Assembly: GCA_016871315.1 (NCBI GenBank)
Contig: VFZE01000051.1
Span: 1-37,007, forward strand
Direction: 5' to 3'
Origin: Acidimicrobiia bacterium
Lineage (GTDB): Bacteria > Acidobacteriota > Terriglobia > Bryobacterales > Bryobacteraceae
DNA length: 37,007 bases
Below, piece after piece: positions 7,664-18,640 of this stretch. How positions within the stretch are numbered: position 1 is the stretch's first letter; each line of letters starts with the position of its first letter. The position numbers and the translations under genes were made by a program. Below the pieces are notes generated by a model. The model ran no database searches and had not been told where the DNA came from. It was given only the letters and a program-made list of their open reading frames with translations.

Positions 7664-7915
7664 TCAGACGAGCTGCACGTAGGGAACGTTACGGTGCCAG
7701 CTCATGAGGCGCGGTTTGATGGGAGCCATCGCAAACAAAAGCCGTGGCTGGAATGTGCCGACGAACTTCGGCATCTTCACAAGGAAACCGTGAGGATCCA
7801 GAATCTGATCGACGAAGAATTCGGGCAGATTGAACCTGAGGACTGAGCAGGGACGGCCATTTCGACTTGGTCAGCGGGTTAATGCGGAGAACCTGGTAGC
7901 CGCGGGAAGACTTGG
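7664..7915 (-). pseudogene. Frame-broken coding remnant of unknown family
   Basis: Just downstream of the DUF1501 stop, minus-strand sequence reads like protein in two frames. About 7841-7912 gives AKSSRGYQVLRINPLTKSKW, and 7837-7664 gives RFNLPEFFVDQILDPHGFLV, KMPKFVGTFQPRLLFAMAPI and KPRLMSWHRNVPYVQLV, ending at TGA 7666-7664. There is no start codon with a ribosome site at the front of either part, and the two frames would need one frameshift to join. I read this as the decayed tail of a gene. The family is not recognised, and it may instead be coincidental open sequence. Confidence 0.4.
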
Positions 7916-9313
7916 CTAAGACATGGTGAGGAGATCGGTCACCACGTTTCCGTGAACGTCGGTGAGGCGCATCTCGCGGCCCGAGTAATGGAAGGTGAGT
8001 TTCTTGTGATCGAGGCCAAGCAGATGAAGGATGGTAGCATGCAGATCGTGCACGTGGACTTTGTTTTCGATCGCGTAATAGCCGAACTCATCCGTTGAGC
8101 CGTAGACTTGGCCGCCCTTGATGCCGCCGCCTGCCATCCACATCGTGAACCCGTAGGGATGATGGTCACGGCCGGGGCCGCGGTTGCCGCCGTCCTGGGC
8201 CATCGGCGTGCGGCCGAATTCGCCGCCCCAGATCAGCAGGGTATGGTCGAGCAGGCCGCGCGTTTTCAGATCCTTGATGAGGGCGGCGATGGGCTGGTCC
8301 GTGGCTTTGCAGTTCTGGCCGTGGCCGTCTTCGATGCGGCCGTGCTGGTCCCAACGGTCGACGCCCTGGCGGCGCGGACTCAGCAGTTCGATGAACCGCA
8401 CGCCGCGCTCCACCATACGGCGTGCGGCCAGGCAGGCGCGGCCGAACTCTTCCGTATCCTTTTCCTCAAGGCCGTAGAGCTTGCGCGTGGCTTCCGATTC
8501 CTTGGTGAAGTCGAACAGCTCGGGCACGGCTGTCTGCATGCGGAAGGCGAGTTCGTAGTTGACGATGGCGGCTTCCATGGCGCTGTCTGCGCCGTAGCGT
8601 GCCAGCGCTTCACGGTCCAGCTTCTCGAGCAGCTTCAGCTTGGCCTGCTGCACGTTGGCGGAGTCGCGCGGGTGCAGATCGGCGACAGGATGTTCTCCTT
8701 TGCGGAAGAGCATGCCCTGGTAGCTGGCCGGTAGGAAGCCGCTGCCGAACAGGTCCATGCCGCCGGGCGGAATCATGCCGGTGTCGATGACGATGAAGCC
8801 GGGCAGGTCGCGGCAAGGGCTGCCTAGTCCGTAGGTGACCCAGGAGCCGACGCTGGGGCGGCCTTGCAGGGAGGAGCCGCTGTGCATGAAGTAGTTGCCG
8901 GCGGTGTGCTCGGAATGCTCGCCGTGCAGGGAGCGGATAATGGCGAGATCGTCGACGCAAGTGGCGACGTGCGGGAACAGGTCGCTGACCCAGGCTCCGG
9001 ATTCTCCATACTGGCGGAACTTCCAGGGCGATGGCATCAGCTTGGCGGGAGAGCCGGGTGCGTTGGGCGCCATCGGGATGGGCAGCTTTTCTCCGCGGTG
9101 CTTTTCGAGGGCGGGCTTATAGTCGAAAGTATCGACGTGAGACGGGCCACCGTCCATAAACAGGAAGATCACCGACCTCGCCTTGGCGGGGAAGTGCGCG
9201 GGCCGCACCTTCATCGGATCCGTGGCACGATCCTCGGCCATCAAGGTGGCGAGGGCGAGAGCGCCGAAACCGTTGGCCGAACGCATCAACATTTCGCGGC
9301 GGGTGAGCGGCAT
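7916..9313 (-). CDS. DUF1501 family Tat-exported protein
   Basis: A 465-aa protein of the DUF1501 family, alkaline-phosphatase/sulfatase-fold proteins that are nearly always encoded next to planctomycete-type cytochromes. The N-terminus LTRREMLMRSANGFGALALA is a Tat-type leader. Typical blocks follow: VIFLFMDGGPSHVDTFDYKP, HSEHTAGNYFMHSG, GGEFGRTPMAQDGGN and GRDHHPYGFTMWMAGGGIKG, and near the end HDLHATILHLLGLDHKKL. The Asp of FMDGG and the later His/Asp residues resemble alkaline-phosphatase-superfamily metal ligands, but no activity is established. Its start lies 4 bases after the stop of the PSCyt gene, so the two are one transcription unit and presumably a functional pair in the periplasm. 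Confidence 0.92.
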   Translation of the reverse strand: MPLTRREMLMRSANGFGALALATLMAEDRATDPMKVRPAHFPAKARSVIFLFMDGGPSHVDTFDYKPALEKHRGEKLPIPMAPNAPGSPAKLMPSPWKFRQYGESGAWVSDLFPHVATCVDDLAIIRSLHGEHSEHTAGNYFMHSGSSLQGRPSVGSWVTYGLGSPCRDLPGFIVIDTGMIPPGGMDLFGSGFLPASYQGMLFRKGEHPVADLHPRDSANVQQAKLKLLEKLDREALARYGADSAMEAAIVNYELAFRMQTAVPELFDFTKESEATRKLYGLEEKDTEEFGRACLAARRMVERGVRFIELLSPRRQGVDRWDQHGRIEDGHGQNCKATDQPIAALIKDLKTRGLLDHTLLIWGGEFGRTPMAQDGGNRGPGRDHHPYGFTMWMAGGGIKGGQVYGSTDEFGYYAIENKVHVHDLHATILHLLGLDHKKLTFHYSGREMRLTDVHGNVVTDLLTMS

Positions 9314-9317
9314 AACC

Positions 9318-12014
<2,697 letters not shown>

Positions 12015-12147
12015 GGCAAACTGCTTACCAGCAATCATATGGCAGCCGGGGCGGAGAGACAAGCGCCGCGGAGAGTTCGTTCCGCAAACTGGACTCATCG
12101 ACAGAAAAGCGTCGAAAAGTGTCGAATGATGTCGGAATCAAGTGGTT

Positions 12148-14541
12148 TCAGAACTTCCAGCTGAATCCAAACTGAACCAGGCGTGGGATACCGGGCAAAA
12201 GGCCGCGGGTACGGTCAACGATGGTAAGGCGGTCTGTCAGGTTCTTAGCGGTGATAAAAACGGTGGCGCGGAGCTGCTCCACCGGATAGTTCGCCGAGGC
12301 GTTCCACACCGCGTTTCCAGGAACAAGCCCGCGCTGGCCGTCTGCGGTCCCAGCCAACGTATTGAGATCGTCGGAAAACTGGCGCCCGGTATACACGCTT
12401 TCCAGTTGAAGCATGAATCCGCTAGCGTGGCGGTAACCGGAGGAGGCGGTAAGCAAATTGGCGGGTGCATAAGGTAATCGGTTGCCCGTAACATTCACGC
12501 TGCCAAATCCGCTGACCGTGGAGAAGCGGATTGGTTCGGTGAACTCGGCCTCCCTGAGGTGAGTGAAAGCGGCGCGCAGGAAAACGGAATGACGGCTGCG
12601 AAACAGGTTGCGGAACTCGTGGCGCCCCCCCAACTCCACTCCGTGGTGGACGGTCTGCCCGCCATTGATGAGGGTTGCCCCGATCCCTCCGGCGACGGAG
12701 GCGGGAATGATCTGATTGGAGAAGTCCATGCGGAACCAAGTGGCTTCCAGCTGCGAGCCTCGCGCCGGACGCAGCCGCAAGCCCGCTTCGTAGATCCAGC
12801 TTCGCTCGGGCTTCAGTTCAATACTGGCGCCGGTGGTGTTGCTGATGACGTCCTCGACCCGCGGTGGAGCAAATCCGCGATGGACACCGGCAAACGCGGT
12901 AACCCGTGAATGCGGGGAGAAGCTTGCGCCGATTCCGGGTACCCACTGGTCAATACGCGAGGCGCCGCTCACACCCGCGCCTGCCGCCGCGAGGCGGTTG
13001 GTTCTGGCATAGCGAATCGACTCAAAGCGGATGCCTGGCGTTACGGTCAGCTTTCCCCAAACGAGGCGGTTCTGGATAAAGGTGGAATAGGCGCGCGCCT
13101 TGCGCTGGTTGTTCTCGACGATTCGCCCGTCGCGTGCCGCCGGCAGGTCACCGTTTTTCTGGAGCCGCTCCTGTAGCTCATCGTGAAAACGGAATCCGAA
13201 GTCGAGGTCGTTTTGAGCGCCGAACAGAACGTAGTGTGCCCTCGCCTTCGGTTCCACGCCCCAGGTGTAGTACTTGCGCAGCCGGCCCTCGTTGCCGCAG
13301 GTGGTGAACAGATTCGCCATTCCACCGCACAGAGGATCGGCGGAGTCATTCGGGCGCTGGTTGGAATTTGAGCTTTGGCGCCACCAGTCACGAAAGAAGG
13401 TGGACCCATAAGCGGTGGTGTTCAAGGTAAGCGATCGGGCCGGCGCCCAGACATGATTGGCCGATGCGCCGAACCGGCTAATCGTGAAAAAGTCGTTGCG
13501 AAATGGATTGGCGCGGGGATTGGCCAGCCACTCGGCTTCGCGCAGCCCCGAATAGGTCAGGTTGGAATCTTCCGTGTAGTAGTTGATGCGGAGACCCAGC
13601 GTCTGCTGACTGCCGAGGCTGGTCAGCATCTTCGCATTGCCGTCATTCAGCCCGTGACGCAGATTCTCCCGTGCCCCTTCCCCCTGCTTTCTCATCCAGT
13701 CAAACAGCAGGCCCGTTTTCCCGAAAGTCCCGCCGTAACGAAGGTGGCCGTTGAAGTAGTCGCGGTTGCCGCCGGTGAGGGTGAGAGAGCCTTCGCGCTG
13801 GGTGGGTGGCGGGGGTGTGATGTAGTTCACGACTCCACCCACCGTCATTGGTCCAAACAGAATCTGCCCGGCTCCCTTTACGATTTCCACCGATTCGAAT
13901 CTGTCGACGGGAGGATGGTAATAAGAAGCGTTGTCGCCATAAGGTGCGTAGCTGAGTGGCAGGCCGTCCTCCAACAGAAGAACGCGGGTCGATCGGGTTG
14001 GATTCAATCCGCGTATCCCGATATTGGGCCGCAGACCAAAGCCCTCCTCGGACCGCGCATGGATCCCGGAAACCTTTCGGAGCGCCTCCTCAGTGGTAAG
14101 AACCCGGCTCTCGAGGAGCGTGGCAGAGTTCAAAAAGTCATAAGAGCCGGCCAAGCGCTCCAGTTGCTCGGGAGTTCCCACGATGCGGGAAGCGGAAACC
14201 GTCACCTCCTGAGCAAGCGTCGCCGGTTGCAAGACAATGTCAACTGGAAGGGATGCGGATGAAGCCGCGACCGGATGATTCACCTCTTGGAAGCCGGCCA
14301 TTGTGATGCGGATCTGGTATTCGCCCCGCCGAACATCAGAGAACGTGAATTTGCCCTCGGCATCGGTCAAACGGACCTGTTCCACCTGAGTCAAGGCATG
14401 CTGAAGCCGTACCTCGATTGCGACCATCGGCTCCCCAAGAGGGTTCTTGACGATGCCTTGAACGGTAACCGGCTGAGCGCCCGCAATAGCCTGGATGGCA
14501 GGGATTATGGCGAAGAGGAAGAAGCTGTTTTTGCAACTCAT
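12148..14541 (-). CDS. FecA-like TonB-dependent receptor with N-terminal carboxypeptidase-regulatory domain
   Basis: Outer-membrane active transporter, 797 aa. After the leader comes a carboxypeptidase-regulatory-like beta domain (VQGIVKNPLGEPMVAIEVRL ... GKFTFSDVRRGEYQIRITMA), as in Acidobacteriota and Bacteroidota receptors. The plug follows (IGIRGLNPTRSTRVLLLEDG, YGDNASYYHPPVDRFESVEI, GQILFGPMTVGGVVNYITPP), then a full beta-barrel ending in aromatic F (RLVQFGFSWKF). The plug block is closest to ferric dicitrate receptors (FecA), so a ferric chelate is the best substrate guess. The terminal Phe needed for barrel assembly is present. ATG 14541 is the start; it has no ribosome site and lies only a few bases below the predicted transcription start, suggesting a near-leaderless message. 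No TonB or FecIR genes are adjacent. Confidence 0.9.
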   Translation of the reverse strand: MSCKNSFFLFAIIPAIQAIAGAQPVTVQGIVKNPLGEPMVAIEVRLQHALTQVEQVRLTDAEGKFTFSDVRRGEYQIRITMAGFQEVNHPVAASSASLPVDIVLQPATLAQEVTVSASRIVGTPEQLERLAGSYDFLNSATLLESRVLTTEEALRKVSGIHARSEEGFGLRPNIGIRGLNPTRSTRVLLLEDGLPLSYAPYGDNASYYHPPVDRFESVEIVKGAGQILFGPMTVGGVVNYITPPPPTQREGSLTLTGGNRDYFNGHLRYGGTFGKTGLLFDWMRKQGEGARENLRHGLNDGNAKMLTSLGSQQTLGLRINYYTEDSNLTYSGLREAEWLANPRANPFRNDFFTISRFGASANHVWAPARSLTLNTTAYGSTFFRDWWRQSSNSNQRPNDSADPLCGGMANLFTTCGNEGRLRKYYTWGVEPKARAHYVLFGAQNDLDFGFRFHDELQERLQKNGDLPAARDGRIVENNQRKARAYSTFIQNRLVWGKLTVTPGIRFESIRYARTNRLAAAGAGVSGASRIDQWVPGIGASFSPHSRVTAFAGVHRGFAPPRVEDVISNTTGASIELKPERSWIYEAGLRLRPARGSQLEATWFRMDFSNQIIPASVAGGIGATLINGGQTVHHGVELGGRHEFRNLFRSRHSVFLRAAFTHLREAEFTEPIRFSTVSGFGSVNVTGNRLPYAPANLLTASSGYRHASGFMLQLESVYTGRQFSDDLNTLAGTADGQRGLVPGNAVWNASANYPVEQLRATVFITAKNLTDRLTIVDRTRGLLPGIPRLVQFGFSWKF

Positions 14542-14552
14542 TGTCAAAACTA

Positions 14553-14582
14553 GATATAGACCAAAATAGTCGCATTTGTCAA
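14553..14582 (-). promoter_or_regulatory. Sigma-70-type promoter of the FecA-like receptor
   Basis: On the minus strand TTGACA (14582-14577) is a perfect -35. It is followed after 18 bases by TATATC (14558-14553), a fair -10. The predicted start of transcription falls near 14546, only about 5 bases before the ATG at 14541. The region is much more AT-rich than its surroundings. Confidence 0.6.
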
Positions 14583-14595
14583 TAGGTTCTTTGTG

Positions 14596-14640
14596 TGCAA
14601 ATAACCATACTTATTTGCAACAATTTGCATGCGAGGCAAA
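14596..14640 (-). promoter_or_regulatory. Inverted-repeat operator cluster upstream of the TonB receptor
   Basis: A perfect 9-base inverted repeat, TGCAAATAA / TTATTTGCA with a 6-base centre (14596-14619), lies 14 bases upstream of the -35 box. A further ATTTGCA copy follows at 14623-14629, and TTTGC ... GCAAA at 14624-14640. The AT-rich palindrome beside an iron-chelate-type receptor suggests a metal-responsive regulator of the Fur superfamily or similar. The exact regulator is not identifiable from sequence, and the position upstream of -35 would also fit an activator. Confidence 0.5.
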
Positions 14641-14722
14641 GGTGCGTCACGGAAATGACTACGGCAGAGTGAGAACTAGTTGTGATGCAGGAGAGTTTCA
14701 ATAATCCCGAGGATGAGCGGCC

Positions 14723-15886
14723 TCAGCTTGCCTTGTAGCCTTCTGCGTTCAGCTTCATCTTGCGGCCGCTGACCATGGCCAGGTTGGCCAGGTGCGGGCC
14801 GGCGACGGCGCGGGCGGCGATCTCGACCGGACAGTTGGGGTCCTGGCGCGACTTCATGCAGGCGAAGAAGTTTTCGACATGGGTTTCGACCGGAACCGGC
14901 GCCTTTTCTTCGTGCAGGGGAGGCGCGTCGCGCTTCCACGGCTCAGCGTAGACCTTGTAGCCGGCGTCGTCCAGCATCATCGTCGCCTTGTCGCCCAGGA
15001 ACAGGATGGACCAGCCGTTCCGGTAGGAGTTGGCGTAGTCGAGGGTCCAGGTTGCCATGAAGTTCGGGTATTCGAAGACGGCACTGAAGACGTCGGGATG
15101 CTCGGCGCCTTCCATCTTGGCGACGTAGCCCTGGCAGACGGCCGACTTCGGCGCGCCGGTGTTCATGAACCACTGCACGACGTCCATCAGATGGGTGCCT
15201 TGGTCGGTCATGTTGCCGCCGGCGTAATCCCAGAAGTAGCGCCACCGGCGGAAGCGCATCGGTTCCAGGGCACGCTTGGGTGCGTTGCCGAGGAAGCGCG
15301 CCCAGTCGAGTTTGCCCGGGAGTGGGGAATTGTCGAGCTTGGCGGAGATGTTCCAATGCCACTGCGCCTTGACGAGCGTAACGCGGCCCAGCACGCCGTC
15401 ATCGATCAGTTGCTTAGCTTTCAGGATGGAAGGGGCGCTGCGGCGCTGCATGCCGATCTGCACCACCTGCTTGCTCTTGCGCACGGCTTCGATCATCGCG
15501 GTGCTCTCTTCGAGCGATCTAGAGAGGGGCTTTTCGAGGTAGGCGTCCTTGCCGGCCTTGAGCGTGGCGTAGAGCATGGGAGCGTGCTGATGATCGGGTG
15601 AGGCGATGACAACGGCGTCGATACCGCGCTCTTTGTCGAGAAGCTCGCGGTAGTCGCCGTAGGCGCGGGCTTGCGGGGAGTCGTTGAGGGCCATTTCGAG
15701 GTAGGGCTCATAGACGTCGCAGAGGGCAACGCATTCGGCGCCGAGCTTCTGAAAGACGCGGCTGACGTAGCGGCCGCGGCCACCGGCGGCGAGGACAGCG
15801 TAGGAGATGCGGTCATTGGCGCCGAAGGCGGAAAAGGGGATGAAGAGGGGAGCGGAGGCGAGGAAAGTTCTACGATCGGATCTCAT
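14723..15886 (-). CDS. Tat-exported Gfo/Idh/MocA family oxidoreductase
   Basis: An NAD(P)-dependent sugar or polyol oxidoreductase, 387 aa. The Tat leader is DRRTFLASAPLFIPFSAFG. The N-terminal Rossmann domain starts AVLAAGGRGRYVSRVFQKLG, with VALCDVYEPYLEMAL and VVIASPDHQHAPMLYATLKA. AYLEKPLSRSLEES carries the family EKP motif. The C-terminal substrate domain contains WRYFWDYAGGNMTDQGTHLM and a His expected in the active site. Exported members are common in Planctomycetota, Verrucomicrobiota and Acidobacteriota, with substrate unknown. A strong ribosome site (GGAAGGAGATT) precedes the ATG at 15886. It sits upstream of the TonB receptor on the same strand with a 180-base gap that holds the receptor's own promoter, so co-transcription is doubtful. 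Confidence 0.92.
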   Translation of the reverse strand: MRSDRRTFLASAPLFIPFSAFGANDRISYAVLAAGGRGRYVSRVFQKLGAECVALCDVYEPYLEMALNDSPQARAYGDYRELLDKERGIDAVVIASPDHQHAPMLYATLKAGKDAYLEKPLSRSLEESTAMIEAVRKSKQVVQIGMQRRSAPSILKAKQLIDDGVLGRVTLVKAQWHWNISAKLDNSPLPGKLDWARFLGNAPKRALEPMRFRRWRYFWDYAGGNMTDQGTHLMDVVQWFMNTGAPKSAVCQGYVAKMEGAEHPDVFSAVFEYPNFMATWTLDYANSYRNGWSILFLGDKATMMLDDAGYKVYAEPWKRDAPPLHEEKAPVPVETHVENFFACMKSRQDPNCPVEIAARAVAGPHLANLAMVSGRKMKLNAEGYKAS

Positions 15887-15932
15887 TATCTGGAATCTCC
15901 TTCCGCCATCATTATATAGCGGTTCGGGGAGA

Positions 15933-16628
15933 CTATTTCCGCGTCGCGACGACGCGGGAGGGATAGCCGGATTGGCGCAATTCGCGCTCGGCGGTGATGC
16001 GGAAGTCGCAGCTTTCGATCAACTCCGGGAGGCGGCCATCGATCTGACGGCCCCAGAAGGCGGGGGCCAAGGAACCGGCCAGGCGGTAGAGGCGGTTGAA
16101 CATCGCAGCATTGTGGCCGATGAGGACGAGCGTCAGGGTGCCGCGGCGGGTGAGGACGCGGTGGAATTCCTGGAGAGTGAGGAAAATATCCTCGGTGGAA
16201 AGCAGCTCCAGCAGGTAGCAGCAAACGACGGCATCGAAACTCGCATCGCGGAAAGGAAGGTAGCGCGCGTCGACGGCCTGGCATTCGGTCCAGGCGTCGG
16301 GATAATCGCGGCGAACCTGCTTCTGGGTGCGGGCGGCCATGCGCGGGGAAAGATCGAGACCAACGGTTTTGCCGTTGCGGTTGGCCTTCACCAGCCGCCG
16401 GAACATCTCGCCGGAGCCAGTGGCAACTTCCAGCACATGCATACCGTCTTGAATGCCCGCCATGTCAACGGCCGTTTTGTGGGCGCGGGAATGGAAGCAG
16501 TAAGTGGAGAGCGGGTAGATAGTGGAAAGAACGTCGTAAACGCGGCGCGTGCGTGCGGCAATCGTCTTCGGCAGCCTTTCCCTGGTTAACGTAGTAACTT
16601 CGTATTCAAGAGTTTTCAATAAGGGCAT
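15933..16628 (-). CDS. Class I SAM-dependent methyltransferase
   Basis: A 231-aa protein with a Rossmann methyltransferase core: MHVLEVATGSGEMFRRLVKA (motif I), KTVGLDLSPRMAARTQ (motif II), VDARYLPFRDASFDAVVCCY (acidic loop and motif III), FHRVLTRRGTLTLVLIGH (motif IV/V). It is UbiE-like in layout but lacks the UbiE C-terminal signature; menG is already present near 1.6 kb, so this is probably not a second quinone methylase. Substrate unknown; small lipid or quinone-like substrates are typical for this group. It follows the histidine kinase gene by 13 bases on the same strand, so they may be co-transcribed. Confidence 0.85.
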   Translation of the reverse strand: MPLLKTLEYEVTTLTRERLPKTIAARTRRVYDVLSTIYPLSTYCFHSRAHKTAVDMAGIQDGMHVLEVATGSGEMFRRLVKANRNGKTVGLDLSPRMAARTQKQVRRDYPDAWTECQAVDARYLPFRDASFDAVVCCYLLELLSTEDIFLTLQEFHRVLTRRGTLTLVLIGHNAAMFNRLYRLAGSLAPAFWGRQIDGRLPELIESCDFRITAERELRQSGYPSRVVATRK

Positions 16629-16641
16629 TCGCTCTTCTCGT

Positions 16642-17949
16642 TCAGGAAGCTCTGGCCAGGTCCGAACCCACCGTCGGGATCTCTATCCCGGTGCGAGTTC
16701 CCTCACCCGGCTTGCTGTCCACCCACATTCTGTAATCACCACCGAACAGCACCTTCAACCGCTCATTCACATTCGAAACTCCGATGCCCAGCTCAAACAG
16801 GTTTTCGAGCTTCTGTTCCGGGATGCCGACGCCGTCATCCTCGATCAGAAAATGCAGCCTGCCACCGGAGGACCAAACTCGTAACCTTATCATGCCGCCG
16901 TCCATTTTGCTTGCCAGCCCGTGTTTGAGGCTGTTTTCCACAAGCGGCTGAAGCAACATACTGGGAACCATCAGATCCAGCAAAGCCGGATCCACATCCT
17001 TGACAAAGCGCAGTTTGTCGCCGAAGCGGACCACTTCGATGGACAGGTAATCGTCGATGAAAGTCAGCTCCTCGCGCAGCGAGCAGAAGTTGTCGTAGCG
17101 CCGCAGCAGGCGGCGCAAAATGTTGGAGAGCTTCTGAATGACGAGCCGCGCGGTTTCCGGATTGGTGCGCGCGAGCGAGGTGATGGAGTTGAGCGTGTTG
17201 AACAGGAAATGCGGATTGATCTGGCTGGTGAGCGCGCGCAGGCGGGTGTCCTGCAATTGGCGCTGCTGGAGTTCGAGCATCTGCTCGGTGCGGGCATTGC
17301 TCCAGATCTTCACCGGGATCAGAATGGCGAACATCGTGGTGAGCCACACGGCCACCCAGTGGCCCGGATGCGCGCCCGCGGCCGGGTAGAAAGCGAAGAC
17401 AGCGCCGGGAGGAAAAGCCTCGTAGCCGGCCAGCCGGAGGAATTCGGTGACCAGAATCATCAAAAGAAAGAAGAGATGGAACAGTGTGGTGCGGTGATTG
17501 GACCAGTTGCGCACGACGCGGAACAGCGCCAAATCGGGAAACGGCGACAGGCGCCAGATTTCTTCCTGGTCCGGCGCGGAGTCGCGCACCAGCCCGCCGA
17601 GCACGCCGATGCCTGCATAAAGCGGCATGGAAAGCAGCTCGCCGTTCAGCATGGCGGGGATGGAGATGAGCACCCCGGCGACCAAGCCGGGAACATAGCC
17701 GCCGACGAGGCCGGCCAGGAGAGCGGCTTCCAGCCCCATATCGGCGGCCTTGTAGCTGCCGGTGAGCACGCGGATGGCCGAGCCGCCGCCGAAGACGGCG
17801 CTCAGGCTAAAGGCGAGCATCAGGCGCTCAAAGAGCGTGCGCTCTTCCTTGAGCAGAGTTCGCTTGAAGGCGCCGAACCGCACGAGCAGGCTGGCGACGG
17901 AAGCGGCAAAGGCCAGCTTGACCAGCAGCACTAGAAGGTGTTGTTCCAA
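16642..17949 (-). CDS. LytS-type sensor histidine kinase (5TM-LYT, His_kinase, HATPase)
   Basis: A 435-aa inner-membrane sensor kinase. The N-terminal half has five or more membrane spans of the 5TM-LYT receptor type (LLVLLVKLAFAASVASLLVR, AFSLSAVFGGGSAIRVLTGS, GLVGGYVPGLVAGVLISIPA). The phosphoacceptor is in QINPHFLFNTLNSI (His247). The HATPase shows LLQPLVENSLKHG (N box), EDDGVGIP (G1) and GIGVSNVNERL (G2). The start is TTG 17949, with GAGGC several bases upstream, and it gives the expected membrane leader; the next ATG would cut into it. LytS kinases normally pair with a LytTR response regulator next door. None is visible here, so the partner is elsewhere or the gene is orphaned. Confidence 0.88.
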   Translation of the reverse strand: MEQHLLVLLVKLAFAASVASLLVRFGAFKRTLLKEERTLFERLMLAFSLSAVFGGGSAIRVLTGSYKAADMGLEAALLAGLVGGYVPGLVAGVLISIPAMLNGELLSMPLYAGIGVLGGLVRDSAPDQEEIWRLSPFPDLALFRVVRNWSNHRTTLFHLFFLLMILVTEFLRLAGYEAFPPGAVFAFYPAAGAHPGHWVAVWLTTMFAILIPVKIWSNARTEQMLELQQRQLQDTRLRALTSQINPHFLFNTLNSITSLARTNPETARLVIQKLSNILRRLLRRYDNFCSLREELTFIDDYLSIEVVRFGDKLRFVKDVDPALLDLMVPSMLLQPLVENSLKHGLASKMDGGMIRLRVWSSGGRLHFLIEDDGVGIPEQKLENLFELGIGVSNVNERLKVLFGGDYRMWVDSKPGEGTRTGIEIPTVGSDLARAS

Positions 17950-17969
17950 ACGGCCTGCGCCTCGGGAAT

Positions 17970-18018
17970 ATTATAAGGCCCCTCCGGGGCAGCCGGGCTG
18001 CTGTGGTGCTTTATAATG
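17970..18018. promoter_or_regulatory. Symmetric divergent intergenic element between lytS-like and ribA
   Basis: ATTATAAGGC (17970-17979) and GCTTTATAAT (18008-18017) form an inverted repeat with one mismatch, so a TATAAT-like -10 points outward on each side. Between them lie two small hairpins, GCCCC TCC GGGGC (17978-17990) and AGC CGG GCT within 17991-17999. The minus-strand copy is well placed to be the -10 of the kinase gene; no matching -35 is seen. The plus-strand copy overlaps the ribA ATG, so it can only be a promoter if ribA starts later. Confidence 0.35.
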
Positions 18019-18627
18019 AAACAATCCTTGTCGAGTCAGAGTCTTAGCTTTACGCAGGTTGCCGAGGCCGATTTCCCCACACGGTTCGGACACTTCCGCA
18101 TATACGGGTTCCAGGCCGGAGCCGAAGAGGCGGTCGTGCTGCGGATGGGGGACGTTTCCGGCCCGCCGCCGCTGGTACGCGTTCATTCGCAGTGCCTCAC
18201 GGGCGATGTATTTCACAGCCTGCGGTGCGATTGCCGCGCCCAGCTGGAACTGGCGCTGGAGATGATCGGCCGGGACGGGCGCGGCCTGCTCATCTATGAG
18301 AACAAGGAAGGCCGGGGCATCGGGCTTCTGAACAAACTGCGCGCCTACCAGTTGCAGGATCAGGGCGCCGACACGGTGGAGGCCAACGAGCAGCTCGGTT
18401 TTGAGGCGGACTTGCGGGGCTACCAGTTGCCGGCAGCCATTCTCCGGCACTTCGGAGTCGGGCAGGTGCGGCTGCTGTCGAACAATCCGGAGAAGATCCA
18501 GGCGCTGGAGCGCGAAGGCGTGCGGGTTGCCGAACGCGTCCCCTGCCAGCCGAAGCAGAACCCGGCTTCGGCGCGCTATCTGCACACGAAGAAAAACAAG
18601 CTTGGACATCTGCTCGACGGTTTCTAA
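18016..18627 (+). CDS. ribA: GTP cyclohydrolase II RibA (stand-alone)
   Basis: First committed step of riboflavin synthesis: GTP to 2,5-diamino-6-ribosylamino-pyrimidinone phosphate, formate and pyrophosphate, in the cytoplasm. The 203-aa length equals the stand-alone enzyme rather than a RibBA fusion. Zinc ligands are visible in CLTGDVFHSLRCDC (three Cys). Substrate and catalytic blocks include VRVHSQCLTG, IYENKEGRGIGLLNKLRAYQ, LQDQGADTVEANEQLGFEAD and VRLLSNNPEKIQAL. ATG 18016 has no ribosome site and overlaps a TATAAT-like sequence, so the exact start is uncertain by up to about ten residues. No FMN riboswitch is recognised upstream. Confidence 0.93.
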   Translation: MKQSLSSQSLSFTQVAEADFPTRFGHFRIYGFQAGAEEAVVLRMGDVSGPPPLVRVHSQCLTGDVFHSLRCDCRAQLELALEMIGRDGRGLLIYENKEGRGIGLLNKLRAYQLQDQGADTVEANEQLGFEADLRGYQLPAAILRHFGVGQVRLLSNNPEKIQALEREGVRVAERVPCQPKQNPASARYLHTKKNKLGHLLDGF

Positions 18628-18640
18628 TCAACCACCACAT

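Noticed and set aside
15933-16628. Second menG/ubiE
   Set aside because: It lacks the UbiE signature blocks that are present in the gene at 1568-2305.
17970-18018. FMN riboswitch before ribA
   Set aside because: The leader is far too short and lacks the conserved RFN core; only small hairpins are present.
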